Positions 24,774 through 38,289 of a stretch of 64,000 bases of DNA are shown piece after piece. Every line of letters starts with the position of its first letter. The stretch's first letter is position 1. The notes beneath the pieces were generated by a model. The model was not told the DNA's origin, searched no databases, and was given only the letters and a program-made list of their open reading frames with translations. Origin of the DNA: Pseudokineococcus marinus (GTDB lineage: Bacteria > Actinomycetota > Actinomycetes > Actinomycetales > Quadrisphaeraceae); contig NZ_JBBHZZ010000003.1 in the NCBI RefSeq assembly GCF_037482405.1, positions 248,001 to 312,000 on the forward strand. Reading direction: 5' to 3'. Both the position numbers and the translations under genes were made by a program.

Positions 24774-24831
24774 CGCGCGGGCGGTGGTCTCGCGGGGTGG
24801 ATCGACCGCCGGGACGACGCAGCCCCCGGTG

Positions 24832-24837
24832 TACCTT
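24832..24837 (+). promoter_or_regulatory. Possible -10 TACCTT of gltBD
   Basis: TACCTT is the only good TAnnnT match between the repeated TCAC sites and the gltB start. It would give a leader of ~100 nt. No clear -35 box is visible, which fits an activator-dependent promoter. Confidence 0.4.
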
Positions 24838-24942
24838 CTCCCGACCCGGGGCCGACGACGTCCCCTCCCGTCCCCCGTCCCGCCGGCTCGCCGGCGGGGC
24901 ACGTCGACCGCCCCGGCGGTCCCCGTGAGGATGGTGCGACGC

Positions 24943-29557
<4,615 letters not shown>

Positions 29558-29565
<8 letters not shown>

Positions 29566-31051
29566 CCCGAAGGGCTTCCTCACCCAGCGCGAGCGCGAGC
29601 TGCCGCAGCGCCGCCCGGTGGACGTCCGGATCATGGACTGGCGCGAGGTGTACGAGAAGCAGGAGGAGGGCGCGCTGCTGCGGCAGGCGGGCCGCTGCAT
29701 GGACTGCGGCATCCCCTTCTGCCACCAGGGCTGCCCGCTGGGCAACCTCATCCCCGAGTGGAACGACCTCACGTGGCGCGGGGACTGGGCCGAGGCCGTC
29801 GAGCGGCTGCACGCCACGAACAACTTCCCCGAGGTGACGGGGCGGCTGTGCCCGGCGCCCTGCGAGAGCGCCTGCGTCCTCGGCATCAACCAGCCGCCGG
29901 TGACCATCAAGCAGGTCGAGGTGTCGATCGCCGACCGGGCGTTCGCCGAGGGCTGGGTCGTGCCGCAGCCCCCCGACCGGCTGACCGGGCGCACCGTCGC
30001 CGTCGTCGGGTCCGGCCCCGCGGGGCTGGCCGCCGCCCAGCAGCTCACGCGCGCCGGTCACACCGTCGCGGTCTACGAGCGCGACGACGCGATCGGCGGG
30101 CTGCTGCGGTACGGCATTCCCGAGTTCAAGATGGAGAAGGACCTCCTCGACGCCCGGCTGGCGCAGATGGCCGCGGAGGGGACCCGCTTCCGCCCGGGCA
30201 CGCCCGTCGGCGGCAGCGCCCCGGGCGCCGTGTCGGGCGCGGCGCTCGTCGCCCGCTACGACGCGGTGCTGCTGGCCGTCGGCGCCACGGCGCCCCGCGA
30301 CCTGCCCGTGCCCGGTCGCGACCTGCCCGGTGTCATGCCGGCGATGGACTACCTCGTCCCCGCCAACCGCGCCGCCCGCGGCGCGGGGGAGGGGCCGGAG
30401 GGCCGCGACGTGCCCGCGGAGCTCGACGCCCGCGGCCGCGACGTCGTCATCATCGGCGGCGGCGACACCGGGGCCGACTGCCTCGGCACGGCCCTGCGGC
30501 AGGGCGCCCGCTCGGTGACGCAGCTGGCCCACGGGCCCCAGCCGGCCGCCGAGCGGACGGCGGGCGAGCCCTGGCCCGTCGACCCGCGCCTGTTCGAGGT
30601 GACGAGCGCCCACGAGGAGGGCGGCGAGCGCCGCTTCACCGCCTCCACCACCCGCTTCGTCGCGGGGGAGGACGGCCGGGTCGGAGGCCTGGAGATCGTC
30701 CAGGCCGAGCGGGTGGGGCGCGAGGTGCGCCCCGTCCCCGGCACCGAGGAGGTGCTCGACACCCAGCTCGTCCTCATCGCCACGGGCTACACGGGCCCCG
30801 AGCGCGGCCCGCTGCTCGACGAGGTGGGCGTCGACCTCGACGAGCGGGGCCTCGTCGCCCGCGACGGCTCGTACGCGACGTCGGTCCCCGGCGTCTTCGT
30901 CGCCGGTGACGCCGGCCGGGGCCAGTCGCTCATCGTGTGGGCCATCGCGGAGGGCCGCGCCGCGGCGGCCGCGATCGACGCCCGGCTCTCCGGGCGGCCC
31001 AGCACGCTCCCCGCCCCGGTGCGCCCGACCGACCGGCCGCTCGTCGTCTGA
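29558..31051 (+). CDS. gltD: Glutamate synthase (NADPH) small subunit
   Basis: 497 aa, ATG 8 nt inside gltB. Passes electrons from NADPH through FAD and 4Fe-4S clusters to the large subunit. The N-terminal cluster domain has CMDCGIPFCHQGCPLGN and LCPAPCESAC. Then come the FAD-binding VAVVGSGPAGLAAAQQL, GGLLRYGIPEFKMEK, the NADPH-binding VIIGGGDTGADCLGTALRQG and the C-terminal GVFVAGDAGRGQSLIVWAIA. Length and order are standard for GltD. Overlap with gltB should secure equal subunit synthesis. Confidence 0.97.
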
Positions 31052-31184
31052 CGGGCCCCCGACGGACGTCCGCCCGCCCCCTCGTCGCCACCCCCGCGTC
31101 ACCGGGCGGCGCGGGGACGGTGCACGGGTGCGCCGGGGCGTCCCACGGACGGCCTCGTCCGCCGTGGCGGGGTGCCCGGCTCTG

Positions 31185-31190
31185 TAAGGT
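31185..31190 (+). promoter_or_regulatory. -10 hexamer TAAGGT of pyk (leaderless)
   Basis: TAAGGT sits exactly 7 nt before the ATG at 31198 with no Shine-Dalgarno sequence between. The rest of the 31052-31197 gap shows no structure beyond GC-rich sequence. Confidence 0.65.
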
Positions 31191-31197
31191 GCGTCAC

Positions 31198-32688
31198 ATG
31201 CGCCGCGCCAAGATCGTCTGCACCCTCGGCCCCGCCGTCTCGAGCCCCGAGCAGCTCCGCGAGCTCGTGGACGCGGGCATGGACGTCGCCCGCTTCAACC
31301 TCAGCCACGGCTCGCACGCCGAGCACTCGGAGCGCTACGAGGCGGTGCGCCGCGCCGCCGAGGAGGCGGGGCGCCCGGTCGCGGTGCTCGTCGACCTCCA
31401 GGGCCCCAAGATCCGGCTGGGCCGCTTCGCGAGCGGTCCGCAGGCGCTGCCCGTGGGCCACGTGCTCACCATCACCACCGAGGACGTGCCGGGCGACGCG
31501 ACCCTCGTCTCGACGACGCACCAGGGTCTGCCGGGCGACGTCTCGCCGGGCGACCGCATCCTCGTCGACGACGGCAAGGTGACCCTGCGGGTCACCGGCG
31601 TCGAGGGCCCGCGGGTCGTCACCGAGGTCGAGGTGGCGGGCGTCGTGTCGGACAACAAGGGCCTCAACCTGCCCGGCGTGGCGGTCGGCGTCCCGGCGCT
31701 GTCCGACAAGGACGTCGAGGACCTGCGCTGGGGCCTGCGGGCGGGCTGCGACCTCGTGGCGCTGTCCTTCGTCCGCGATGCGGCCGACGTCGAGGGCGTC
31801 CACCGCGTCATGGACGAGGAGGGTCGGCGGGTCCCCGTCATCGCCAAGGTGGAGAAGCCGCAGGCGGTCGACAACCTCGAGGCCGTCGTCGACGCCTTCG
31901 ACGGCGTCATGGTGGCCCGCGGCGACCTGGGCGTCGAGCTGCCCCTCGAGCAGGTGCCGCTCGTGCAGAAGCGCGCGGTCGAGCTGTGCCGCCGCGCGGC
32001 GAAGCCGGTCATCGTGGCGACGCAGGTCCTCGAGTCGATGATCTCCGCGCCCCGCCCGACCCGGGCCGAGGCCTCGGACTGCGCCAACGCCGTCCTCGAC
32101 GGCGCCGACGCGATCATGCTCTCGGGCGAGACGAGCGTCGGCCAGTACCCCTTCGAGGCGGTGCGGACGATGGCGCGCATCATCGAGAGCACCGAGGACC
32201 ACGGCCTCGACCGGATCAGCCCGCTGGGCACCAACCCGCACACCACGGGCGGTGCGATCACGCGGGCCGCGCTCGACGTGGGCGTCAACCTCGACGCCAA
32301 GCACCTCGTCGTCTTCACGACGACGGGCGACTCGGCCCGGCGGATGTCCCGCCTGCGCTCGGAGATCCCGCTCATCGTCTTCACGCCGGAGCCCTCCGTC
32401 CGCGCGCAGCTGTCCCTCACGTGGGGCGTGCGGACCTTCCTCATGCCGTACGTGACCCACACCGACGAGATGGTCCTCGCCATGGACGAGGTGCTCCTCG
32501 ACAGCGGCGTGGCGCAGGAGGGCGAGCTCGTCGTCGTCGTGGCCGGGGCGCCCCCGGGCATCCCCGGCTCGACCAACGCGCTGCGCGCCCACCGCATGGG
32601 CGACGCCGTCAACGGCGTCACCCAGGCCTACCGGGAGACCCGCCGCGACACGAGCGCCCGCCAGCTCGGCGCCCCCGACGCCGGCTGA
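31198..32688 (+). CDS. pyk: Pyruvate kinase
   Basis: 496 aa. Converts phosphoenolpyruvate and ADP to pyruvate and ATP. It begins MRRAKIVCTLGPAVSSPEQL and carries FNLSHGSHAEH, the B-domain (~70-165), the metal/PEP-binding AKVEKPQAVDNLEAV and VARGDLGVELPLEQVPLVQK, ATQVLESMISAPRPTRAEA, and the C-terminal allosteric domain (~350-475). The ATG is fixed by the family and by the -10 hexamer 7 nt upstream. Single-gene transcript with its own terminator. Confidence 0.97.
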   Translation: MRRAKIVCTLGPAVSSPEQLRELVDAGMDVARFNLSHGSHAEHSERYEAVRRAAEEAGRPVAVLVDLQGPKIRLGRFASGPQALPVGHVLTITTEDVPGDATLVSTTHQGLPGDVSPGDRILVDDGKVTLRVTGVEGPRVVTEVEVAGVVSDNKGLNLPGVAVGVPALSDKDVEDLRWGLRAGCDLVALSFVRDAADVEGVHRVMDEEGRRVPVIAKVEKPQAVDNLEAVVDAFDGVMVARGDLGVELPLEQVPLVQKRAVELCRRAAKPVIVATQVLESMISAPRPTRAEASDCANAVLDGADAIMLSGETSVGQYPFEAVRTMARIIESTEDHGLDRISPLGTNPHTTGGAITRAALDVGVNLDAKHLVVFTTTGDSARRMSRLRSEIPLIVFTPEPSVRAQLSLTWGVRTFLMPYVTHTDEMVLAMDEVLLDSGVAQEGELVVVVAGAPPGIPGSTNALRAHRMGDAVNGVTQAYRETRRDTSARQLGAPDAG

Positions 32689-32706
32689 CGCCACCCCGAC
32701 ACCACC

Positions 32707-32740
32707 GGCCCACCCGGTCACCGACGTGACCGGGTGGGCC
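32707..32740 (+). terminator. Terminator hairpin after pyk
   Basis: GGCCCACCCGGTCAC (32707-32721) pairs perfectly with 32726-32740 around the loop CGAC, 18 nt after the pyk stop. No U-run, as elsewhere in this genome. Confidence 0.8.
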
Positions 32741-32781
32741 GTCGTCGTCCCACCACGACGGCGAGGTGAGCCGCTGCGGCT

Positions 32782-32880
32782 GGGGACCGGTCGGTCGGGC
32801 GGCACGTCAGGCCCGACGACGCAGCGGGGCGCGAGCCCCGCCAGACGTCGGAGCCAGTGCCGTCCGACCGACCGGCCCCC
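32782..32880 (-). repeat. 99-bp palindromic element, copy B (inverted orientation)
   Basis: Arms 32782-32805 and 32857-32880 are complementary over 24 positions, with one A/C mismatch and one G/T pair. The 51-nt core, read on the minus strand, begins TGGCTCCG and ends GGCCTGAC, as in copy A at 8634-8732. An inner hairpin GCGGGGC/GCCCCGC closes a four-base loop at its centre. Arm and core lengths are identical to copy A. The ends of the arms (GGGGGC outside, GGCAC next to the core) are shared, but the arm interiors differ. It lies between the pyk terminator and the 3' end of the tRNA gene. Confidence 0.8.
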
Positions 32881-32941
32881 AGCAGCCAGCCCGGCCGAGG
32901 GCGCCGCGGAGGGTCGACGGGGGCGCAGGTCGCCGACGAGG

Positions 32942-33015
32942 TGCCCCGGGTGGGACTCGAACCCACACTGCGTGGATTTTGAGGCCACTTCCTCTGCCGG
33001 TTGGGATACCGGGGC
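32942..33015 (-). tRNA. tRNA with Leu anticodon CAA but a short variable loop
   Basis: 74 nt on the minus strand. The acceptor stem GCCCCGG/CCGGGGC is perfect. The T-arm GTGGG-TTCGAGT-CCCAC is perfect. The D-arm has the GG pair of the D-loop. The anticodon loop is CTCAAAA, with U33 followed by CAA. The top pair of the anticodon stem is a C-U mismatch. The discriminator base is A, as required for leucine. However, the variable region is only 5 nt, whereas bacterial tRNA-Leu is class II with a long arm. CCA is not encoded (CCT follows). I recall a similar short tRNA-Leu(CAA) being annotated in mycobacteria at this locus, but cannot verify that here. Confidence 0.85.
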
Positions 33016-33092
33016 GGGCCGGGCGGTCGGCGGCCGGAGGGCCGGGACGGACGCGCTGCGGCGGCCCGGGCGTCGTCGCCCGGATGCGCGGA

Positions 33093-33098
33093 TAGGGT
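33093..33098 (+). promoter_or_regulatory. -10 hexamer TAGGGT of the ANTAR regulator gene (leaderless)
   Basis: TAGGGT lies exactly 7 nt before the GTG at 33106 with no ribosome binding site. It is just upstream of the 5' end of the divergent tRNA gene. Confidence 0.65.
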
Positions 33099-33105
33099 AG
33101 CCGAC

Positions 33106-33765
33106 GTGAGCGAGCAGCCCCCCAGCCCCGAGGCCAGCAGCGGACCGACCACGGGAGCGGAGGACGTCGACGTCCCCCAGGGCCCGCGTCGGCGCGTCGT
33201 CGTCGCCGAGGACGAGGCGATCATCCGCCTCGACGTGGTGGAGACGCTGACGGAGGCGGGCTTCGACGTCGTCGGGGAGGCGGGCGACGGCGAGAGCGCG
33301 GTGCGCCTCGTCGAGGAGATGACGCCCGACCTCGTCGTGATGGACGTGAAGATGCCGGTCCTGGACGGCATCTCGGCGGCGGAGCGGATCGGGCGCTCGG
33401 GCCGGTCGGCGGTCGTCCTGCTCACGGCGTTCTCGCAGAAGGAGCTCGTGGACCGGGCGCGCGACGCGGGGGCGATGGCGTACGTGGTCAAGCCCTTCAC
33501 GTCGGCGGACCTCCTCCCGGCCGTGGAGATCGCGCTGAGCCGCCACGCGGAGCTGCGGGCCCTCGAGGACGAGGTGTCCGACCTCACCGAGCGGTTCGAG
33601 ACGCGCAAGCGGGTCGAGCGGGCCAAGGGCCTGCTCATGCAGCAGATGGGCCTGTCGGAGCCCGAGGCCTTCCGCTGGATCCAGAAGACGTCGATGGACC
33701 GGCGCCTCACGATGCGCGAGGTGGCGGACGTGGTGCTGGAGCAGGTCGGCGGCGGCAGCCGCTGA
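33106..33765 (+). CDS. pdtaR: Response regulator with ANTAR RNA-binding domain (PdtaR type)
   Basis: 219 aa. After a ~30-residue polar N-terminus, a receiver domain carries VVVAEDEAIIRLDVVETL, the phosphoacceptor Asp80 in LVVMDVKMPVLDGI, the Thr/Ser switch in VVLLTAFSQ and the Lys of YVVKPF. The C-terminal ANTAR domain (~165-215) reads KRVERAKGLLMQQMGLSEPE and ends with TMREVADVVL. ANTAR proteins bind paired hexaloop hairpins and prevent transcription termination when phosphorylated. Position between pyk and polA is the same as mycobacterial pdtaR. The cognate kinase is not in this window. Confidence 0.92.
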   Translation: MSEQPPSPEASSGPTTGAEDVDVPQGPRRRVVVAEDEAIIRLDVVETLTEAGFDVVGEAGDGESAVRLVEEMTPDLVVMDVKMPVLDGISAAERIGRSGRSAVVLLTAFSQKELVDRARDAGAMAYVVKPFTSADLLPAVEIALSRHAELRALEDEVSDLTERFETRKRVERAKGLLMQQMGLSEPEAFRWIQKTSMDRRLTMREVADVVLEQVGGGSR

Positions 33766-33775
33766 GGACGCCGCT

Positions 33776-33796
33776 GGGCCGCCGCGGGGGCGGCCC
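33776..33796 (+). terminator. Hairpin after the ANTAR regulator gene
   Basis: GGGCCGCC (33776-33783) pairs with GGCGGCCC (33789-33796) around a 5-nt loop, 11 nt after the stop codon. A possible -10 TACGGT (33918-33923) for livJ lies further on in the same gap. Confidence 0.55.
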
Positions 33797-33978
33797 GGCA
33801 GCCCGGCGCGAGCGGCCTGCTCGCGCAGCGGGTCCCGCTGCGGCGGAGCCAGGGTCACGATGGGGTGACGACGCGACGGATCGCTCCGGGCCCGGCCCGT
33901 GGGGGGCGCCCGTCGAGTACGGTCCGGCTCACCTACTGGACCTCAGCGCTCAGCCGCTGGGACGAAGGAGAGCCCTGC

Positions 33979-35328
33979 ATGAAGCGAACCACCCTGGCGC
34001 GGCGCTCCGTCGCCGTGGCCGGCATCGCAGCCCTCGCCCTCACCGGGTGCGGTGACGACGGCGGGACCGACGACGGCGCGGCGCCGGCGGCCTCGGGCGA
34101 GCCGAGCGCGAGCTCGTCGTCCTCCGACGACGCCGCCGCGGGCTCCGAGGACTGCGAGCCCGAGACCCCGCCGGAGGCCGAGGGCGACGGCGTCCTCACC
34201 ATCGGCTCCGTCCTGCCGCAGACCGGCAACCTGGCCTTCCTCGGCCCGCCGGAGTTCGCCGGCGTCGAGCTGGCGGTGCAGGAGATCAACGAGGCCGGCG
34301 GCTACAACGGCCAGGACGTCGCGTACGTCGAGGGTGACTCCGGTGACACGAACACCGACATCGCCTCGTCGACGGTCCAGCGGCTCCTGTCCGCGAACGT
34401 CGACTCGATCATCGGCGCGGCGTCCTCGGGCGTCTCCTTCACCATCATCGACGCCATCACCGGCGCGGGGGTCGTGCAGATCTCGCCGGCGAACACGGCG
34501 CCGGACTTCACGTGCGCGAGCGACTCCGGCCTGTACTTCCGCACGGCCCCCTCGGACGTGCTCCAGGGCCGCGTCATGGGCGACCTCGTGATCGGCGACG
34601 GGTACCTCGACGTCGGCATGATGGCCATCGACGACCCGTACGGCACGGGCCTCGCGGCCAACGTGCAGGAGGCGGTCGAGGCCGGCGGCGGCAGCATCGC
34701 GGGCGGTGACCCGATCATCTACAACCCGCAGGCGCCGAACTACAGCGCCGAGGTCGCCCAGCTCGCGGAGACGAACCCGGAGGCCATCGTCCTCATCGGC
34801 TTCGACGAGTCGCTGCGCGTCATCCCCGAGCTCATCTCCCAGGGCATCGGTCCCAGCGAGGTGCCGCTCTACCTCGTGGACGGCAACCTCGCCAACTACA
34901 GCGACGACGGCCTCGAGCCGGGCGCGCTCGTGGGCACCAAGGGCACCCTGCCCGGTGCCGCCTCGACGGGTGACTTCCAGGAGCGCCTGCTGGCCGTCGA
35001 CCCGTCGCTCACGGACTTCAGCTACGCGCCGGAGTCCTACGACGCCGTGGTCATGACGGCGCTGGCGGCCATCGCGGCCGGCGACGACAGCGGGGCGAGC
35101 ATCGCCTCGCAGCTGCCGGCGGTCAGCCGCGAGGGGACGGAGTGCTCGGGCTTCGTGGAGTGCCGCGACCTGCTCGAGGCCGGCGAGGACATCGACTACC
35201 AGGGCGTGTCCGGCCCGGTCGAGTTCTCCGACCTCGGCGACCCGACGGAGGCCACCATCGGCATCTACTCCTACGTCGAGGACAACAGCTACGTGAACGA
35301 CTCCTACGTGGAGGGCTCGCTCGACTGA
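33979..35328 (+). CDS. livJ: ABC branched-chain amino acid-type substrate-binding lipoprotein
   Basis: 449 aa, ATG with AAGGAG 9 nt upstream. The signal peptide ends in the lipobox LALTGC, so Cys24 should be lipidated by Lgt. A Ser/Asp/Glu-rich linker (~25-68) follows. The type I periplasmic-binding fold then runs from LTIGSVLPQTGNLAFLGPPE, through FTIIDAITGAGVVQISPANT and AIDDPYGTGLAANVQEAVEAG, to the C-terminal lobe. It captures an extracellular substrate, presumably a branched-chain amino acid or relative, for the permease encoded convergently at 35505-39636. It lies alone on the plus strand, unlike the usual order in which it precedes livHMGF. Confidence 0.87.
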   Translation: MKRTTLARRSVAVAGIAALALTGCGDDGGTDDGAAPAASGEPSASSSSSDDAAAGSEDCEPETPPEAEGDGVLTIGSVLPQTGNLAFLGPPEFAGVELAVQEINEAGGYNGQDVAYVEGDSGDTNTDIASSTVQRLLSANVDSIIGAASSGVSFTIIDAITGAGVVQISPANTAPDFTCASDSGLYFRTAPSDVLQGRVMGDLVIGDGYLDVGMMAIDDPYGTGLAANVQEAVEAGGGSIAGGDPIIYNPQAPNYSAEVAQLAETNPEAIVLIGFDESLRVIPELISQGIGPSEVPLYLVDGNLANYSDDGLEPGALVGTKGTLPGAASTGDFQERLLAVDPSLTDFSYAPESYDAVVMTALAAIAAGDDSGASIASQLPAVSREGTECSGFVECRDLLEAGEDIDYQGVSGPVEFSDLGDPTEATIGIYSYVEDNSYVNDSYVEGSLD

Positions 35329-35359
35329 CACCCGCTCCACGCCGCGGAGCAGCACCACC

Positions 35360-35395
35360 GGAGCCCCGGTCCCCCGTGCGGGGGGCCGGGGCTCC
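35360..35395 (+). terminator. 16-bp terminator hairpin after livJ
   Basis: Positions 35360-35375 pair with 35380-35395 (one G-T pair) around the loop GTGC. The outer stem is GGAGCCCCGG. It lies 32 nt after the livJ stop. Confidence 0.85.
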
Positions 35396-35458
35396 GCCTC
35401 GTCCGGGGCGGGACCTCCGGCCGGAGGGCCTGCCCGCCGCCGGGGCCAGGACGCGACG

Positions 35459-35488
35459 ACGCCCGGCCCCTCGGCGGGGACCGGGCGT
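35459..35488 (-). terminator. Hairpin downstream of livF
   Basis: ACGCCCGGCCCC (35459-35470) pairs with 35476-35488, with one bulged A, around a 5-nt loop. It is 16 nt past the livF stop on the minus strand, so the convergent liv genes each have a terminator. Confidence 0.65.
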
Positions 35489-35504
35489 CGGTCGGGGGCG
35501 GGGC

Positions 35505-36277
<773 letters not shown>

Positions 36278-36281
<4 letters not shown>

Positions 36282-37291
36282 CGTCCGACCTCCTGGTCGT
36301 GCTCCCGCTCGAGCTCCGCCTCCGCGGCGGCGATCTGCTCGGCCTCGTCCTCCTCGGTGAGCGGGGCGTCGTGGTGGCCCCCGAGGTAGGCGTCGATGAC
36401 CGCCGGGTCCGCCATGACGGCGTCCGGGGGGCCCTCCGCGACGACGGTGCCCTGGGCCATGACGACCACCCAGTCCGAGATGTCGCGGACCATGTCCATG
36501 TCGTGCTCGACGAAGACGACCGTCATGCCCTGCTCCCGCAGGTCCTTGACGTGCCCGAGGAGCGACTGGGTGAGCGCCGGGTTCACCCCGGCCATCGGCT
36601 CGTCGAGCATGACGAGCCGCGGCTCGGTCATGAGGGCGCGGGCCATCTCCAGCAGCTTGCGCTGCCCGCCGGAGAGGCTGCCCGCGAAGTCCTCGCGCTT
36701 GGCGTCGAGCTTGAAGCGCCGCAGCAGCTCGTCGGCGCGCCGCGTGTTGGAGTCCTCCTGGCCGCGCCACACCCGCCGGAACATCGCCGACAGCAGTCGC
36801 TCGCCCACCTGGCCGGTGGCGCCGAGGCGCATGTTCTCGATGACGGTGAGCCGCGAGAGCGCCTTGGTCAGCTGGAAGGTGCGGACCATGCCGCGACGGG
36901 CGACGCGGTGCGCCGGCACCCGGGCGAGGCTGCGGCCCTCGAAGGTCCACGAGCCCTCGTCGGGCCGGTCGAACCCCGTGAGGAGGTTGAAGAACGTCGT
37001 CTTGCCGGCGCCGTTGGGGCCGATGAGGGCCGTGATGGCGCCGCGCTGGAACTCCACGTGCTGGACGTCGACGGCCGTCAGCCCGCCGAAGCGGCGCACG
37101 ACGCCGTCCGCGACGAGCACGGGGTCGGGCTTGGGCGCCCCCGGCACCCGGGGGACGTCGCGGAGCACCTCGCGGGCGGCGAGGGCGCGCGGGCCGGGGC
37201 CCGGGGCGATCGCCGGGTGGCTCCCCCCGCCCCCGTGGGGGGTGCCCTCGTCGAGGTCGGTCAGGTCGGGGCGGTTCTCGTCAGCGGGCAT
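36278..37291 (-). CDS. livG: ABC branched-chain amino acid transporter ATPase LivG
   Basis: 337 aa from the ATG at 37291 (GGGAG ~9 nt upstream); a GTG at 37315 is possible but less well placed. The N-terminal ~60 residues are polar and not conserved. The ATPase domain follows with Walker A GPNGAGKTTFFNLLTGF, GMVRTFQLTKALSRLTVIEN, signature LSGGQRKLLEMARALM, Walker B LVMLDEPMAGVNP, and the switch His in VVFVEHDMDMV. The C-terminal GGHHDAPLTEEDEAEQIAAA is a charged extension. It overlaps livM by 11 nt. Confidence 0.93.
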
Positions 37292-38276
37292 CGATCGCCA
37301 GCTCCCTCCGGTCACCGAAGATGCCTTGCGGCCTGAAGATCATGAGCAGCATGAGCGCGAGCCCGACGAGCATGAAGCGCACCTGGCCCACCTGGGTGGA
37401 CGACATCAGCCAGTCGGGCACGTAGCCGGCGCCGACGGCCTGCACGAGCACGTTCTCGATGAGGACGAGCGCCACCCAGAAGATCGCCGCGCCGACCACC
37501 GGCCCGAGGACCCGCGCGGCTCCGCCGAGCAGGAGCACGGTGTAGACGAAGAACGTCAGCTCCGTGCCGTAGAGGTCCGGCTGCACCGAGGCGCGGCCCA
37601 CGCCGAAGACGAAGCCGGCCAGCGCGCCGATGACGCCGCCGATGACGAGCGCCTGCATCTTGTAGGCGTAGACGTTCTTGCCGAGGCTGCGGACGGCGTC
37701 CTCGTCCTCGCGGATGCCCTTGAGGACGCGGCCCCAGGGGCTGCGCATGAGCAGGAAGACGACGAGGCAGCACACCGCCACGAGGACCCACCCGACGAGG
37801 AGGATCCACGCCAGCCTCGCCCCGAAGACCCAGGGCCCAAACCCGTAGGACTGCCCGGGGGTGAAGGGGCTGAGGTCGTAGAAGCCCTCGGCGAAGCCGG
37901 AGAGACCGCTCGAGCCGCCGGTCTGGTCGCGCAGCGTGGCGCTGCGGACGGTGAGCCGCACGATCTCCGCCGCGGCGATGGTGGCGATGGCGAGGTAGTC
38001 GGCGCGCAGGCGCAGCGTCGGGATGCCGAGGAGCACCGCCAGCAGCACCGCGGCGACGAGGCCGACGACGACGCCGAGCCAGAAGGGCAGCCCAAGCACG
38101 GTGACGGTGACGGCGATGCCGTACGCCCCCACGGCGACGAACGCCGCCTGCCCGAAGTTGAGCAGGCCGGCGTAGCCGAACTGCACGTTGAGGCCGATCG
38201 CCGCGAGGGCGTAGATGACCGTCTCCAGCCCGATGGCCGCGCGGGCGGTGTTGCCGAGGATCGAGGACCAGTCCAC
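37281..38276 (-). CDS. livM: ABC branched-chain amino acid transporter permease LivM
   Basis: 331 aa, GTG with GGAG upstream. About nine hydrophobic helices are visible. The LivM hallmarks are present: ALAAIGLNVQFGYAGLLNFG near the N-terminus, LRLRADYLAIATIAAAEIVR, and the cytoplasmic coupling helix SPWGRVLKGIREDEDAVRSL with its EAA-like pattern. It ends in MLLMIFRPQGIFGDRREL, typical of the family. Forms the membrane channel with LivH. It is 13 nt downstream of livH. Confidence 0.93.
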   Translation of the reverse strand: MDWSSILGNTARAAIGLETVIYALAAIGLNVQFGYAGLLNFGQAAFVAVGAYGIAVTVTVLGLPFWLGVVVGLVAAVLLAVLLGIPTLRLRADYLAIATIAAAEIVRLTVRSATLRDQTGGSSGLSGFAEGFYDLSPFTPGQSYGFGPWVFGARLAWILLVGWVLVAVCCLVVFLLMRSPWGRVLKGIREDEDAVRSLGKNVYAYKMQALVIGGVIGALAGFVFGVGRASVQPDLYGTELTFFVYTVLLLGGAARVLGPVVGAAIFWVALVLIENVLVQAVGAGYVPDWLMSSTQVGQVRFMLVGLALMLLMIFRPQGIFGDRRELAIDAR

Positions 38277-38289
38277 GGGGGTGCTCCGC

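Noticed and set aside
24931..24942. Earlier ATG for gltB
   Set aside because: It adds only four residues before the family start and has no better ribosome binding site. Kept as an alternative, not as the call.
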